A stretch of 64,000 nucleotides of DNA from Cristatella mucedo (GCA_009760855.2 WPIO01000010.1:7582501-7646500); one strand, 5' to 3'; shown: positions 45,300-59,520, counted from the first letter of the stretch. The notes: a model not told the origin generated them from the sequence alone. Translations and numbers: made by a program.

Positions 45300-47186
45300 C
45301 TAAATGAGATATTCTGCAACTGACTCGTTACCTGCTGATCGGCTGCAGTATCATCAAATTTCATCCAAATTAAAAGCTGTAAGTCATACTATAAGCTGAA
45401 AATTTGAGACGCCAGAGGACTTTCTGACGACTCCATCTTCAGAAAAGCCTCAAACCTCTCCTCAGTGAGCTTAGCCAGAAAGAACGCACGAGCCTTAAAG
45501 AAGTAAAACCTGTTTCCCAGAATAATCCTCAAATTTTCCTAGACTTGGCCTCATTCGAGCACTCGACCTTGAGGTTAGTCGCTGTAAGCTATAACCTACT
45601 AAGTACTCCACAGCCACGACCCAAGACAGCCAGTGTTTTAGAACATCGACGGCAAGTAGCTTCAGATTAGATAGGGCCTTTCCTTTCACGAAGGAGGTCC
45701 AAGGATTGCTTTACGCTTCTGTGCATAGTTTTAAAGCTCTTGATATATGGTACACGAGCTGTTCAAATGATATATTGACGAGGGGAAGATTTCCAGCACG
45801 AGGTTCAGCAAGTGTGCCAAGCAAGTTACGCGAATTAAGCGATGTATCAAGCCTTTTAAAACATCCTTAATGGCCTTTTCTTGTAGCTTGCTCCATCGTT
45901 CACGAACGCTAACAAGTCATCGAAATTAATGCCAACTTCATTGATAATCTTTTCAACGCTTGGGAGACAGTTGTGCACGTAAAAACTTTCAGAAACTTAG
46001 GTGATAGAAGCTTACGCGATAGCCCAGGAGTGGTGAAGAATAGAACAAAACAAACTGGCTACGGGCCACGGATGCGAACGATTTGATAGTTGTAATCTCT
46101 GCTACTGCCGTCTGCATCTTTGGACATTATTCGCAGGGTAAATGAGCTCGTACTCAGCTCGTATTTGGGAGACGTACCTCTGGAGCTGGCGTGCCCGCAG
46201 CTTGGAGAGCGAAGCTCGGCCTTTGAACTACAACTGCTTCGTAAAACGAGTGAAAAACTGAAAAAATCCTTTAGAGCTCGGTGCAGTAAAAACGACGAGT
46301 CCGATTATCTCCTCCGTTGACACCTTTTCTTTGGAAGCGCTCCGTCGTAACTACTCTAGAGCACTTTGTCTGCACGTACGGTCAAGAAAATGATCGCAGA
46401 ATTTTCATAATTGTATTCCTCCAACATGCGGAAAAATCTTGTGAAAACTTGAGACATCTATCGACCTCTGATGTAGCTGCAGCAGACTCGCGAGAGAAAT
46501 CCGTCTTTGATACCATGCGACTTACATTGTGAAGTTCTTTCGGACCCTTGCGTGTGTACGTACAAAGGCGTATCTTTAAACAACGCATACTGAAAGTAGC
46601 GACAGCTGAAGCTGCCGCTTAAGACCGAATGAGGCTGCACGAGTATGGCAAGCATTGCTACTACCTCAACTGCACTCCCATTCTTCCGGAGGTGAGAATT
46701 ACCCGTACCTGTTAACGCTTAAGGAGCGCTACTGTCCAAAAACTCGGAGAATGTGTCCTTCAGACTCATTTTTTAAGCATACTAAATTATGACATCCTCG
46801 ATAGATCGCAAGCAATAGCCACCACATCTCCGCGTGCAATATTTTCTGTTTTCATTAATCCGCGTAGAAAATGTGACCATCGACATCAGCCGCAGTAGCT
46901 CCAGCCGTCGAAGTCACAGTGTGCATGCATTCAGAAAGTGTAGCAACGATGGAAATACGGTGTGCGTGCGGAACTTCACTGAGCAGGGAATCGATAGCGA
47001 AACGAAGGACCTTTGTCAAACTCCGTATTCTTCGCTGTACTAAATGTATGTCTTATGTTGTACCATGTGATTTCCTAGGATGTCTCGACAAGCCTCTTGT
47101 GATCTTCATGCTCTTAGTTATCTGGCAGAGAGGGCGAGATGAAAATTAACAAGCAGATACAAGAGATACGGAGAAGGAGGAAGCGA

Positions 47187-47189
<3 letters not shown>
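45300..47189. other. Stretch without a recognised gene
   Basis: No repeat family, splice-framed exon or RNA gene was recognised. Open frames are short and unremarkable. Confidence 0.5.
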
Positions 47190-47261
<72 letters not shown>

Positions 47262-47278
47262 AGAGAGCAGAGAGCAGA
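47190..47278. repeat. (GA)n microsatellite
   Basis: About 70 bp nearly pure GA, ending in GCAGA units. Confidence 0.97.
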
Positions 47279-47899
47279 GAATGAAATTCTCGGCAGACGC
47301 ACGTTCCTGCAGATCGCGGCCTCGTCGACGTCACAGTCGCCTTGTCAGTCAGAGCAGTGGGGATATCGCTGGCGGCAGCTTCCACAGCTTTGCATAAGAT
47401 CGAAGCCGCTCTCTTTGTCGAAGTTATGCCAACCAGTCGTCGTCGCAGCGGCGTCTGGGTCCCAGAGGTGCTCCGCCTATCGCCACGCCTAATACCCGCC
47501 GACACGTCGAAACTCGTCACTCGACGCTGCTGCGTTGTATCAGCTTAAAAATACATTCAATGTTCGCCGAATATTTCCCGCCAAGTGAGTGGCGAGCTTT
47601 GCTCCGATCTTCCATAAACAGCCAAGGGTGGAGAATACGAGCGAGTGACCTGCAGCAAACCACTGGGCAAACGTGCAGCGAAGTACGCCAGAGGGAAGAA
47701 ACGATCAAATTAATCTGCATTGCAACCGCTGGGTCTTACAAGAACGACTACTGCAACAGAAGAATTTTTAGCCACACAAACGCTCGAGCACACAAAAAAC
47801 AGTACAGATCGTCCTTAGCATACGATCTTCGACGAGATAGCTCGCACCACTCGTCCATAAGCGTGCTAACAATCCAAGTAGGAGACATACATCGTTACC

Positions 47900-48190
47900 T
47901 CGTAGAGCGTGCAGACCGAGCGGCGCTCGTGCCGGGCAAGGCCAGCGTGGCGCTCGGACCGGGCGCTCGGCCGCGACTTGCAGGCGCCCGCTGAAGCCCG
48001 GCGTCCGAGAAAGGTCGGCGTGCGGGTGCGCTTGGAGTTCGGCTGGCAAAGTTTCGCGAGAAGGTCGCAGGCGTCCTCTCGGCAGCAACCCCGCAGCCGC
48101 TCGCCAGTCGCCCAGCCTTCGCCGAAACTGAGAATGGCCACTGGGCCGACAGCAACGCAATCTACGACGAAGCATTGGCAGTGGCTGCCG
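47900..48190. promoter_or_regulatory. GC-rich, CpG-dense block
   Basis: Dense in CG dinucleotides and open in several frames on both strands, as expected of GC-rich sequence. It could be a promoter or first exon of PDPK1 or another gene. No TATA or known peptide was identified. Confidence 0.35.
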
Positions 48191-48227
48191 CCATTTCGGC
48201 GCTTCGTTCTAAGCTGGACACGCTCTA

Positions 48228-48405
48228 GTGCTGGTTTGATCCAGTGGTTAAGGTGCTCACCTTTAACGACCGAGGTCAAGGTATTTGTCATGGTATTATT
48301 CGAGTATTTGATGACAGAAGTCGTAGACTCGGGCCCCGTGGCATATGCGAAGCCCTGAATAGAGATTAGGTTCTCTTATTACGCTATATAAATAAATTAT
48401 ATATA
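48228..48405 (+). mobile_element. S1 SINE, sense, near full length
   Basis: A box TGATCCAGTGGTTAAGG, GACCGAGGTCAAGG, degenerate B box (GACTCGGGCCCC), tail AATAGAGATTAGGTTCTCTT and CGCTATATAAATAAA with an AT-rich end. Confidence 0.88.
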
Positions 48406-48655
48406 TTTATTTAACCGCCGTAACCCCCCTCCCCGCCCTTCCTAGGTGGCCCGAAGCTACTCGGGCGGCGTGCCTTCGGGGGGGGATTTCTTTAGAGAGA
48501 ATTCCCAGGCTCTTCAAGTTGGAGAGCCTAGCTATGCTTGGACACACTAACGGCGGGCGATTTTTAGGTTCGCTCGCCTCTGGCTCTCCGAAAAGAGGTG
48601 CTATAGTGTCGAAAGAGTTTTCCAGGCGGCGAGTCTGAACCACGGAGCTACCCTG
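48406..48655 (-). mobile_element. Possible further tRNA-derived repeat
   Basis: On the - strand the right end reads GTAGCTCCGTGGTTCAGACT, an A-box-like tRNA start, but no B box follows at the right spacing. Only one copy is in the window. Confidence 0.3.
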
Positions 48656-49419
48656 CGAATTTTTGCAAAGAGATAAACTAGTGGCTGTAATGAGCAGTTG
48701 AAAAAAATCACAAGAGTTAAACTAGCAAGTTTTTACAGGGACTGAAGATCCTTGCTGCCCATATTTCGGAAAGAAATCCAGTATCCTATCCAATGCCAGA
48801 CCCCTTAAGTACAGGTTTAACCCAAAAACGCAAACATATGCGCACGCTCACCCACACTCATGCACACCCACCCTCTCAAAAAGTAAGGTAGGAGACGAAT
48901 CGTGGCTATGCCCTCGAGCGTCACGTCACGCGCCTGCGGCTCACTCGAATGCCTCACCTGCGGCGGTGACGACCCACTCCTTAACTACGGTCACTAAGCC
49001 GGAGCCCCATTGGCTGGTGAAAGCCATCGCTTTCGTGGCGCACCTCGTGCACACCTATTAAGCAGACAGCACGCTGTACCCGTCTCAGGAAAGTACGCTA
49101 TGGGAAGCGTTTCCGACCGTGTTTTTATAGCATTATTGTCCTACTGATCTCACTTATTCGATGGGCTACTGAAGAACCACTAATGCCGCAAAAAACCTAC
49201 CTCTTTTTCGGCGAGTACTTATTTATATAGATTCTTAAAAAAGCTGTATACAGGTCGCCGCGGTGGCACGCGTTCGAAGCCGCAGCAGGTGCAAATGCGT
49301 GCTGATGTACACGAGCTCGCGGCTTTGTGCGATCGGTAAAGGAGGGGGGCCGTTGCCGGGTGAACAACGTCAAGGGTCGCTGACCAGTTGCTGGTGACGA
49401 CCTCATATTCATGTTATTA

Positions 49420-49575
49420 TTAGCTGATTTAACAGCCTTATTTATTTAGCGATAGAAGAGCCATAACGGCTTTCGTCGCCGCTTGCGGTTGGCAATAAAG
49501 GATCGCCTAATGCAGTATTCGAACCCATGACCTCAGTTCACGAAGAGCGAGCCCCTTACCTCCTGGGGTCCTGGC
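49420..49575 (-). mobile_element. S2 SINE
   Basis: TTAGCTGATTTAACAGCC, the hairpin, CAATAAAGGATCGCC, a B box (TATTCGAACCC on +) and the head. Most S2 words are kept. Confidence 0.85.
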
Positions 49576-51639
49576 CATCGAAGCGTCGCCCCGGGGGTGG
49601 TGGCGTTTTCCCGAGGGTTCGTGCACATTGGAATTCGCACCCACGAGCACTCTGCAGATAGAAAATGCAGCCAGCGGCGATAATCATTTCCAACGTGCAT
49701 CGGTCGGCGGTCCTCCTTCAAGGCTTACTCATCGCAATCGCTCAAAATGTAGCTTGGCGTTAGGCTAGGCAATTTTGCCCAGCGTCATTTTCGACGCCAG
49801 GGCCAGAGAAAAAACCAAACGAGCGAGACGATGCCAACCGAAAGGAAGACGATAGGAATAGTGAGCCCAGCGAGCTGGGAGGAGGCGGAGCCCTCGGCGG
49901 ATGGTCGCGCACAGTCTTCGAGCCACGCCCGCGTCGTTTATGGCCGACCTATGGCGTTATGACTATGGCCTATGACTCGAATGGACCGAGAAGTGCTTCC
50001 CTGACGCGACGGCTTAGGAATGTAAGTGTTGCTGCTTCCCGCGGTACCCGGTAACGGACGCTTACCGTACTGAGTGTCAGCCGGCTTGAGAAAATATCCA
50101 GACGGTCGTTTGAACGAATGCGTGCATCGTATTTCACGGTCGCCATCTAGCTGCGACAGAAAAATGCTACGCTCTCGGTCTCGAAAAATGCTATGCTGAC
50201 GCGTACATATATAACTGTAGTTATTAAATTGCTAACTCGTTAATCAAGACCCTGACGTCGCCGTCGCCGAAGCGTGTAGCTTTCACTACACATTACATGT
50301 TACAAATTCTTTGCAAGTTCAACTAATTCTTTATAATAGCAGTCTTGGTCTTTTAGTCATGAGCCTGTTGCGTTAACAACTAAGAGATTTTATCAAAGCT
50401 GATAAAGCCGTAGGCGTTTAGTTGGACTGAAAGAAAATAGTATGAAATATAGTTGAATTCCTCATTTCTGCGATATGTTATTCTATGCGTTACCATTTTG
50501 TATAGCTTCATAGTTGAATTTATAGTTACATTCATAGTTAGTTCACAGTTGGACATCGTGCATTGCTCCACAACGGTGACTACGTGTGAAGCGCACAGAC
50601 AAAAGCTCAAGTGATTACTCGGCCTGCAGGTCGCTCGCCTGCAGGTCGCAAGTTTAGCTAAGTGGCCGTCACCAAGATGGCTAAGCTTTGACAACCCCCG
50701 GGGTATTGAGGTAATCTCCATCGACCGCAGTCTTTTATAATTGATCGCCTCCTTTCTCGAGACTGCATGACATCCTCGACACCATAATTCATCAGTACTG
50801 GGCCTTTCGAGCGATCACTGTAGCAAGGAAGCTCTCGGTAGCATAGCCAGCCCCTTGAACGTGGCAGCCCACAATCTGTAGAGCGTGGCAGCCCACAATC
50901 TTAGCGATTTATGGCAGTTGCGGAAGATTTGGCTGTCTATCAGCATCGCATCTCGAATGTTCGCTCTCAGCATTAGCAGCAGTGCGTCTCGGGTAAGGCT
51001 GTGATGCGATAATATGTCGCTGCAGACAGACTGCGAGAATTTCAGGCCTCCTCCTCCGAGGACTATGCAACTTGCCAAGTTCATGGCCGGCTAACGAAAT
51101 CATTTTTTCAATCTCGTTTGTCACTGTTCCGCACTCTCGCACACCATTCCCGACAGCGACCTTGCTCAGGTCAAGATGGGAGTGCCAAGCAAGTTTTGCT
51201 CGCCATTCGATGAGTCGGCTCATCAGTTGTTCTGCTGTCACCAAGCGAAAAGGAATTCTACCTACTGACGGTAGTCGATGCGCGGCCTCACAAGTGCGAC
51301 GATCCTTTTCCTCCTCCTCCTCTTACGGAATCAAAGGGGATCGACGTCAAGTGTTGCCCGCCGTGGACTTCCGAGAGCATAAGCTGCCCCTGCCAGCGGG
51401 CATGCTTCTCTCACGAAAGTTGGGCACTCATCTGCCACTCTTGAAGCGATACCCGTTCGTCTGTACGTGCCAGCGTGTCCCTGACTACGCGTGGCATGCA
51501 AACGGCTCGCGTGCAAGTACAGTGAGCACTATGCATGCACACTAATTTTGAATCTTGCCAACGATCATACACAATTGACAGCACAAGTGAAAGACAAATG
51601 CGTTACTTTTAGCTTCGGCTAACTCCTCGGCGTGCACAT
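49576..51639. other. Stretch without a recognised gene
   Basis: Holds a 24-bp direct duplication at 50857-50904 (unit GA(A/G)CGTGGCAGCCCACAATC...) and nothing else that I can name. Confidence 0.5.
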
Positions 51640-52290
51640 TTGTAGTAATATAACGTGTATCCGCTTGCAATCTACCAAGCCGCACGGACTGCATGTTACC
51701 CAGGAGAGTTTTCTGCAGTGCACTGAAAGCCCGTATGGCTTTCAGTGCAGATTCGGTAGCCAGCAGACGCAATCTCGCACAACAAGAGAGCCCGAGAAGC
51801 ATAGCTGGGTTAGGAAGGCGGCCGAAGAAGTGAGCAGCATGGAAGCAGTTACTCAAGGGATGTGTCAGAATCAACAGTCCGAGAGAAGATGTCGTTGCGT
51901 TAGGATTGTGGAAGTGAGCTCCACTGTCTAGGAACTGGCGAGCACAAGCCTGTCGCCGTAAGGATTCAAGTGAAGAAACGGAACAGCTAATTTCTTGCTC
52001 GGACCTGAGGGTACGAAGTGGGCGAAACTGGTGCACAAGTTCAGCTTGGTAAAAGGAGTAAATCGATGACGAGCGCTGTGAGTCAGAGGAAGACTTTTGC
52101 TCTGTGGCCGTTGATCAACCACTGAGTCAACGAAGCTCGCTCGGCAAAGGAGACGCGTGGCTGAATCTCTGGGATGTGCTTACCAGCCACATTAATCGTA
52201 AGCTGCAGAAGCACAGCGACTTTTTTCGGTAACCCAGCCAAAACTGAATTACATTAGTGCAGCCGAGACAGAACTCGCAGGGCTTCGCGG
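51640..52290 (-). mobile_element. LINE family B, diverged 650-bp copy
   Basis: Follows the same order as 6700-7350 (3' UTR, GAAGCATAGC, TGTGGAANTGAGTTCCAC, GTTGATCAACC, CAGCCAA-AC-GAATTACA-TAGTGCAGCC) with many differences. The UTR contains an unusually perfect 13-bp hairpin at 51719-51749. Confidence 0.8.
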
Positions 52291-52529
52291 GAATGTAGGC
52301 TTGCTATATATGGCCACTACCCGCCCAGTGAGTATTAATGTCGGCATTGGCTCTTTCTCTTCGGCAACGATTTGAATTCCGTAGAAACGTACATCTCCGT
52401 TCTTGCGTTCTAGGACGTGCCCGATGCTCGAGCGATGGCGAGCTCAGGCACGCCCAGTCTCTGCTCTCGGTGAAGGCGAGCAAGCTTTCACCTTCACCAT
52501 CGCTTTCACCGATGGAGGCGATCTCAAAG

Positions 52530-52680
52530 ACGTGTGACCGCTGAACGGCTTCGAGCTGCTAGCAAAGCGAATGCATTCGATGACCGAGGTCGTGGGCTCG
52601 AGCCCTGCGGCACATGCGAAGCACCTGGAGAGAGATTAAGTTCTCTTAGGACGCTATACAAGTGATTTGAATTATGGCGG
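52530..52680 (+). mobile_element. S1 SINE, sense
   Basis: GACCGAGGTCGTGGGCTCGA then GCCC (B box), GCGAAGCACCTGGAGAGAGA and TTAAGTTCTCTTAGGACGCT then ATACAAGTGATTTGAATTA. It keeps the complete tail hairpin. Confidence 0.88.
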
Positions 52681-53237
52681 TAGAGCCGCCGGGGATCTGG
52701 TGACCTAGAATTCACGACGACCCTTCGAGGGAGCCGAAGAGCTGCTCGAGCGTGCCAGCAAAGTCGCCAATGGCGCCCGCGAGCAGGCCTTCCGGTACTT
52801 TCCGCGACCGCGGGCTACTCAGCAGCGAACAATTCGAGCTCGCTTCGATGCCGCTCGAGGAGGGCGGGGGCACCGGGATTGCTTCGATTGATGAAAAGTA
52901 GCGGAAGGCCAAGCGTGAATGGTGCACAGAACGAAGCTCAAAACCGCGCGGTTGCGGTTCGACGCGGCGTCTGTAGGTGTGTGGCAACCAAAAGAAGAAA
53001 GGCGGAGGTAAGTAATCGGATGGCTACTTTTACCTGGATGTGTTAACGGAGGCGCCTTGCTCAGCCACGACATATTTTGTATATAAATACTTCTTGATGC
53101 CGAACTCGCGGAGCGCCGAAAAACAAGCCATCGGGTCGCCACACTTTACCTTAATTGATAGAAAGAAGGCATAACTTTTTCAGAGGAGTTTCACCAATGC
53201 ATCCTACAAACAATGCATTCACCTGTCATAACAATCG

Positions 53238-53251
53238 AATTATCCACTTGT

Positions 53252-53295
<44 letters not shown>

Positions 53296-53309
53296 ACAAG
53301 TGGATAATT
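53238..53309. repeat. 72-bp perfect palindrome around (AT)n
   Basis: Left arm AATTATCCACTTGTTGC (53238-53254), 38 bp of AT, right arm GCAACAAGTGGATAATT (53293-53309). More AT repeat follows to about 53360. Confidence 0.97.
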
Positions 53310-53360
53310 AATAATAATATATATATAATAATATAATATATATATATATATATATATATT
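53310..53360. repeat. AT-rich microsatellite
   Basis: AAT and AT repeats next to the palindrome. Confidence 0.9.
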
Positions 53361-53799
53361 AGCTTTGTACTGCAAGTATGCTGTTAGAACTTCGCATTGG
53401 GTGAACTTCGCGTTTGCAAGAAGTACATCAAACTTGCTTTCTCTTGCTAGTGTTCGCATTGCCATAGTTACATTTCTTACGCTTCTACGACAGCCCTTGC
53501 TCGCGTCCCGTGTAAATAGCTATTTCTCCACCGTTTTTCATTGCGGATATGTCGCTTCGCCATTTATTTGAAGCCTGAATGTCAGGTGAACCTTGATGGA
53601 GAGAACGCAATTAGTCTGACCGAAGCTGACTCGTTTCCAGAATGCTTTTGCGGACTCGCGCTTTGGACGGCCTAATTTGCCGCCGCATCAAAGGACAATC
53701 GGACTTTTATGTCAATCTCAAGATGACCATCTGTTTAGACCTACCTGTCTAAGTGGAGGTCGTCTACCACGCGCGGCGCTCGGAGGTGAGGAAGTGAGA

Positions 53800-55300
53800 A
53801 CCGTGCCCATCCATTTGCAGCAGCACTCGGGGTGAAGGCGAACGGCCAGCACACACGGTCCTCTGCACGCTTTTCCCAGCGTCGCGGGTGGTACGGCCGG
53901 CGCGGCCTCTCTTCCTGCCGACCAGTTCGAGAAGCGGCGGCCGATGCTCACTTTGACTCAGCTCCGGCGAGGGGCCCGACCTGGAGAAGGTGGGGCCCCT
54001 CGCCGGGCCCTCGTGCTCAATACATGTTTGAAAGCCAGGCACCACTCTGCTGCCTGCTTGAGAAAACGGTGTGGAGGCGCTACTGACTACGGAAAATGGC
54101 TTCCTGTACGCGTAGCCGGGGCGCCGCTCTTGGTGTATATACTCGGTTACCGACTGAGGCTCGGCAAGCGACGGGGGGGGGGAGGGGAGCGAATCCCGAG
54201 GGGCGCGCCTTCGTTGTTTTGATGCTCGGCGTTGCATCACAAAGCGCTTCTTGCAGGACGAGATGTCACGGTAATTAGCTTTGAGTTAACCGGAGCGCCG
54301 GCGCCGGGCCAAGAAATTGAAGGGGAGGGGAAGACGGCCAGAACGCCTGAAGGCGTGCGGCAGTTAATGACGCTCTCGCTCCCGCTGCAGTAACAGCAAA
54401 GGTCACTGCCGGCCAGCTGCCACTGCTCGTGGCCGCTCGGCGCTGCCGCGCAGGCGGGGCGTGAGCCGACGGCAATTCGCGGAAATGGTCGTCCACTCCG
54501 CACGCCCGCCCGCGAATCGCCCTGCTTTCGCGGAGCGACATCGCGGTAGTTTGCGCCTAACGAGAGCCGAAAGGCTGCCGCCAGTCTCGAACCAGCACTT
54601 CGCCGCTCGCGCAAAGCGGCCAGTCGCGGCTGCTGCCGCCGAGGCGGCCCTTCGTTCGCCGCGCGATTGGCAGCTCTTTGATTCTTTTCCTGACCGCCGT
54701 TGCGTGAGCGGCGCGTTTCTCGAGCGCGCGGCGGCGCGGCCGGCCGCGCCGCCGCGCTGTCCGTCCGATGAGGAGGCGCGAAACGCGCGCGTCGAGGCAA
54801 AGCGTCGACCTACCTAGCGCCAGCCCCGAGCGAGCCGCTTGCATTAAGGTACCGGCGGCTAGTCACGACCGGATTCCATTGTGTCGGCATTGCGCACTCG
54901 ATGCCGCCGCCGCCGACGCTCTGCTGGTGGTAGTCGGCGAGACTTCTGCTGGCTTTTGTTGCGTCCCTCGCTTCTTCCTCCGATACACCGCCGCTCTCAG
55001 ACTCTCTTCCAGAGGATGCAGCAACCGGCGAACCAGCGTCCCCGCACCTTGTGCCTGAATAAAGCGGTCCCTCACGCACGCGCGTTCGCGCGCCAGGCGG
55101 GCTTTCTTTACTTAGCAGGCGCTCAGCTGCAGAGGGTCGCAATTTAACTCAGACCCGAAGCTGTGGCGACAGCGGCTACACCGTTGTCTCCGCGGTGTCT
55201 CCGCCGTAAGCTGCACCGCGGCCGAGAAAAAAAAAGCCGCCAGTAAGCTGGCTGGCTGCGAAGTCTTACGACGCGGACGGTAAAAGCCGAAGCATTCGAG
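53800..55300. promoter_or_regulatory. CpG-island-like GC-rich region
   Basis: About 1.5 kb very rich in G+C and CG dinucleotides, in contrast to its flanks, with long open frames on both strands (none recognisable). It is the strongest promoter candidate in the window, possibly for PDPK1 (which would give a first intron of about 17 kb) or for a gene to the right. A TATA-like GTATATAC occurs near 54136. Confidence 0.45.
54726..54757. repeat. 32-bp perfect GC palindrome
   Basis: Arms GCGCGGCGGCGCGGCC and GGCCGCGCCGCCGCGC with no spacer. All 32 bases are G or C. Confidence 0.95.
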
Positions 55301-55499
55301 CTCGCTTGCAGCAGCATGGACGGTGGACAGCATGGGCAGCATGGACGGTGCGTCGAAGAAAATAGCGCTTCGGCGTCTCTTTTGCGAGCGTCAGTTGAGC
55401 ACTGGGTGCCGGCATAGCGAAAGAATGAGCAGAGGCTACTGCTGGCGGTTGGACCCGGAAGCAGACGGAATTGAGGGCCGGAAACGAGGCCCCGACAGT

Positions 55500-56740
<1,241 letters not shown>

Positions 56741-57639
56741 CAGCTCCGTTCTCCCTCTCTCGCGCACTCACTCTCTTTCCCAGCCTTTCTTCTCTGCCTC
56801 TATTCTCTTCTTCTCTCCTGTCGGCTCTGTCTTCTCTCATTCCTGCCGTCTGTGTGTTTTTTTCTCTCTGTCTCTCTCCATCTCTATTGTTCTGTCTTTC
56901 AGTCTGTCTGCCTGCGTCTCTCTTTACCTCACTACGTCTCTTCCTCGTTGTCTTGGTATTACTTTCTGTCCATTTGGCTGTCGGTCGGTCGCTTGGCCCG
57001 TGAGTTGGATACAAGTTGAAGAAAAAAACTGCACGCGCTAGTAAACTAAGGTTTTGACCACTCGTTACATGACCTGCCTCACCGCTGCACCTGGTAGCGT
57101 TCTCTTGTGCCACTAGGCAGATGAAAGTGCTCAGCAAAAGTCTAAAGAAGCTATCAAAGCCTCCATCAACGCGGATTTCAGGCAATTGTTGGTCGTGGCA
57201 TTTACCTCTTTCCATCAAATACTAAGCTGGCACGGCCTGTGGCATACGACCTATTTTATTATTGGGGGGACCATTGTTGACTCCAGATGCCCGAGAATTA
57301 ATTTACTTATGTCTAATTTTGTATCGACGATTTCCAGATTTTGGCATAAGCATATTTAGTGTAAGGAGGCACAACATTTAGCAAGTATCGATTGGCAGAA
57401 CGCCGCCAAGCGAATTCTGGCATTCGCCTGGTTGTTCCGCCTGTGCAAAGGCATAGACTTCTCAGACACAGCTTGCATCATGGACGACAAGCATCGAATT
57501 GACATGAATGGCACGCAGTTTAGTATTCTACTCTCACACTTTGCCAGCCAAGAATTAATACCAGACGCATTGTTCGTCTGAGCAATAGGATATTAAGCTG
57601 AAATAGCGACACAGTTTCTTACGCAACGACATCTACTCT

Positions 57640-57902
57640 CCAACTGCCGACTATGACACATCTTTTTCAGCGGTCCTGAACTGCTACTTCTATGTTACTC
57701 ACTACCTCAACTGCTCTCCTAACTCTGCTATGCTTCCCACTTTCTCTTTGTTGCGTGAGACGAAGTCTGTTGGCAACCGAATGCGTACCGAAAGCCGCTT
57801 AGGCTGTGAGTGCGCTATACAAAACTCTCCTGCGTAACACCCACATGGTCTTTATGACTTTGTGGAGTTACTGACGGAGATACATTACATTACATTACAT
57901 TA
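57640..57902 (+). mobile_element. LINE family B, 3' fragment (sense)
   Basis: Reads through the C-terminal coding end and 3' UTR to GGAGATACATTACATTACAT and shows the complete 3' terminus, a pentanucleotide (TACAT)n repeat. This defines the family's tail. Confidence 0.87.
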
Positions 57903-58667
57903 CAGTACCAAACTAAATGGAGGCGATCGTCTTTACGGCTGCCGTGAGTGGCTTGGCTATCGAAGCCGCTCGTCCAGATGATGCCGTAAGAGGCGGTGTC
58001 GCTCCGTGGGAGTCAGCGATCGCCATTGGGGCTGTAGCTGCAAAACGGTTGTTGTTGTCGAAAGTTCGTCAGCATCCAGGCACAAGCCGAAGGCTGCTGT
58101 CTGCGGCCTGCCGGAGCTCGAATTGAACGTCGCTCGACGATTGTCGTTCATCTATCTGTAAGCCCTATTCCGTGTTTTAGGGGTTTGACTCTGTATCCGA
58201 ATGCATACCCCTTTTAGCTGATGGCATACACGGCTCGACTCACTAAGTAAGCGGATCTCCCAGTAGGCACCGGATTATTTGGTCCCATTCAATTGCATTC
58301 ATTACCTGCCAGAGCTTTACAAACTTGCTGCCTGCTGCTAATTACCAGGGCCTCCATCTTGTCTGAGAGGAAACGCTGAGGCAAGTGCCTAACACGCCTC
58401 ATCAGCTTGGACCAGCTTTCAATTCAAAAGCAGCTGCAACTGCACTAACACCAAGCTCCAACAGGGACTATTTAACTTAGCAGAGGTGGCCGGGAGTCTG
58501 CCTTAGTCTACACGCTGAATGCAGCATGTTAAAATACTTGTGCTATATTAAGGAGTAGTCAATCTAACAGCAGGGACGGTTTTACGTCCGGATGAATTTT
58601 AACCTTCCACGATTTCCTGCTACCTCACTATCCGATTCTTATCTGACAAGCTCTTAGTTTTACATTC

Positions 58668-58850
58668 AAATAAAAAATACTAGCTGATTTACCAGCCTCT
58701 TTTGCATAGTGACAGAAGAGCCTTTACGGCTATCACAACTGCTTGCAGAGGTGATAAAGACCCACCCACTGCAGGATTCGAACCCACGACCTCGAGACCG
58801 AGGTAGTAAAAAACAACCGCCTTACTTAGTGTGCCATCACGGCTCACCGA
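58668..58850 (-). mobile_element. S2 SINE, near full length
   Basis: ACTAGCTGATTTACCAGCCT through a B box (GGATTCGAACCC on +) to the A-box end near CATCACGGCTC. Near twin of the 17208 and 21255 copies. Confidence 0.88.
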
Positions 58851-59456
58851 GGAACTCTCTTGAAACGTTCGATGATTTTACCGGTTATGTCGTCCGCCAT
58901 GTTTTTCAAAGCAATGAAGAAGGATGGCCGTTGACGGTGCATATGATTGGTCGTTTGTTCAATCTTCCCTACGTCTTGGCCAAGAAGTAGAACCACGTTT
59001 GGCTGCCGAATCTTGGTTTGATCTTCCTTAAGTCGTCGACCACCCCTAGGTTTGGTGACATATTCACCGAAAACTCAAATAAGACAGAAGCACTAAAGAA
59101 GAAAGATTCACTATGTAAACCCAGATCTAGAGATACACTTTGGAGCCCAGCCGGGTATCGAGCCTTTGGCCGGCATCTCTTAGATTATTCTCCTTGGGTA
59201 GCCATCCGCTTTTATTTAAAAAGAAGGCTGCCGGGGTGGAGCGCTGCCGCAGGCGTGTACGTCTAAGTCGGTTCGTGTACGTCGGTTCCGTTTTTCACCT
59301 CTGTTATCACCCATCCAGCGATTCGTGGTAGCAGTGGAACTTGAAAGCAGGTTCAGACCCTGCTCTGTTCGCAAGCACGTCCGGTACGATGGCTAGGAAT
59401 GACGAACTTTAACCTTGCCGGGGCAGCCACCCTATTTTAGAGTCTAACAGGCTCCT

Positions 59457-59520
59457 TAAATGTCACTTGATCAAAGAGCCTCATTTACATTGAGCAGAAG
59501 ACCCCTAATGGCTTCCTTCT
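59457..59520 (-). mobile_element. S2 SINE tail fragment
   Basis: GATCAAAGAGCCTCATTTAC followed by GAGCAGAAGACCCCTAATGG. Only the 3' hairpin part is present. Confidence 0.6.

Noticed and set aside
54237-54800. 187-codon Ala/Arg-rich frame in the GC-rich block
   Set aside because: Both strands are open there because GC-rich sequence has few stops; no recognisable domain or splice support.
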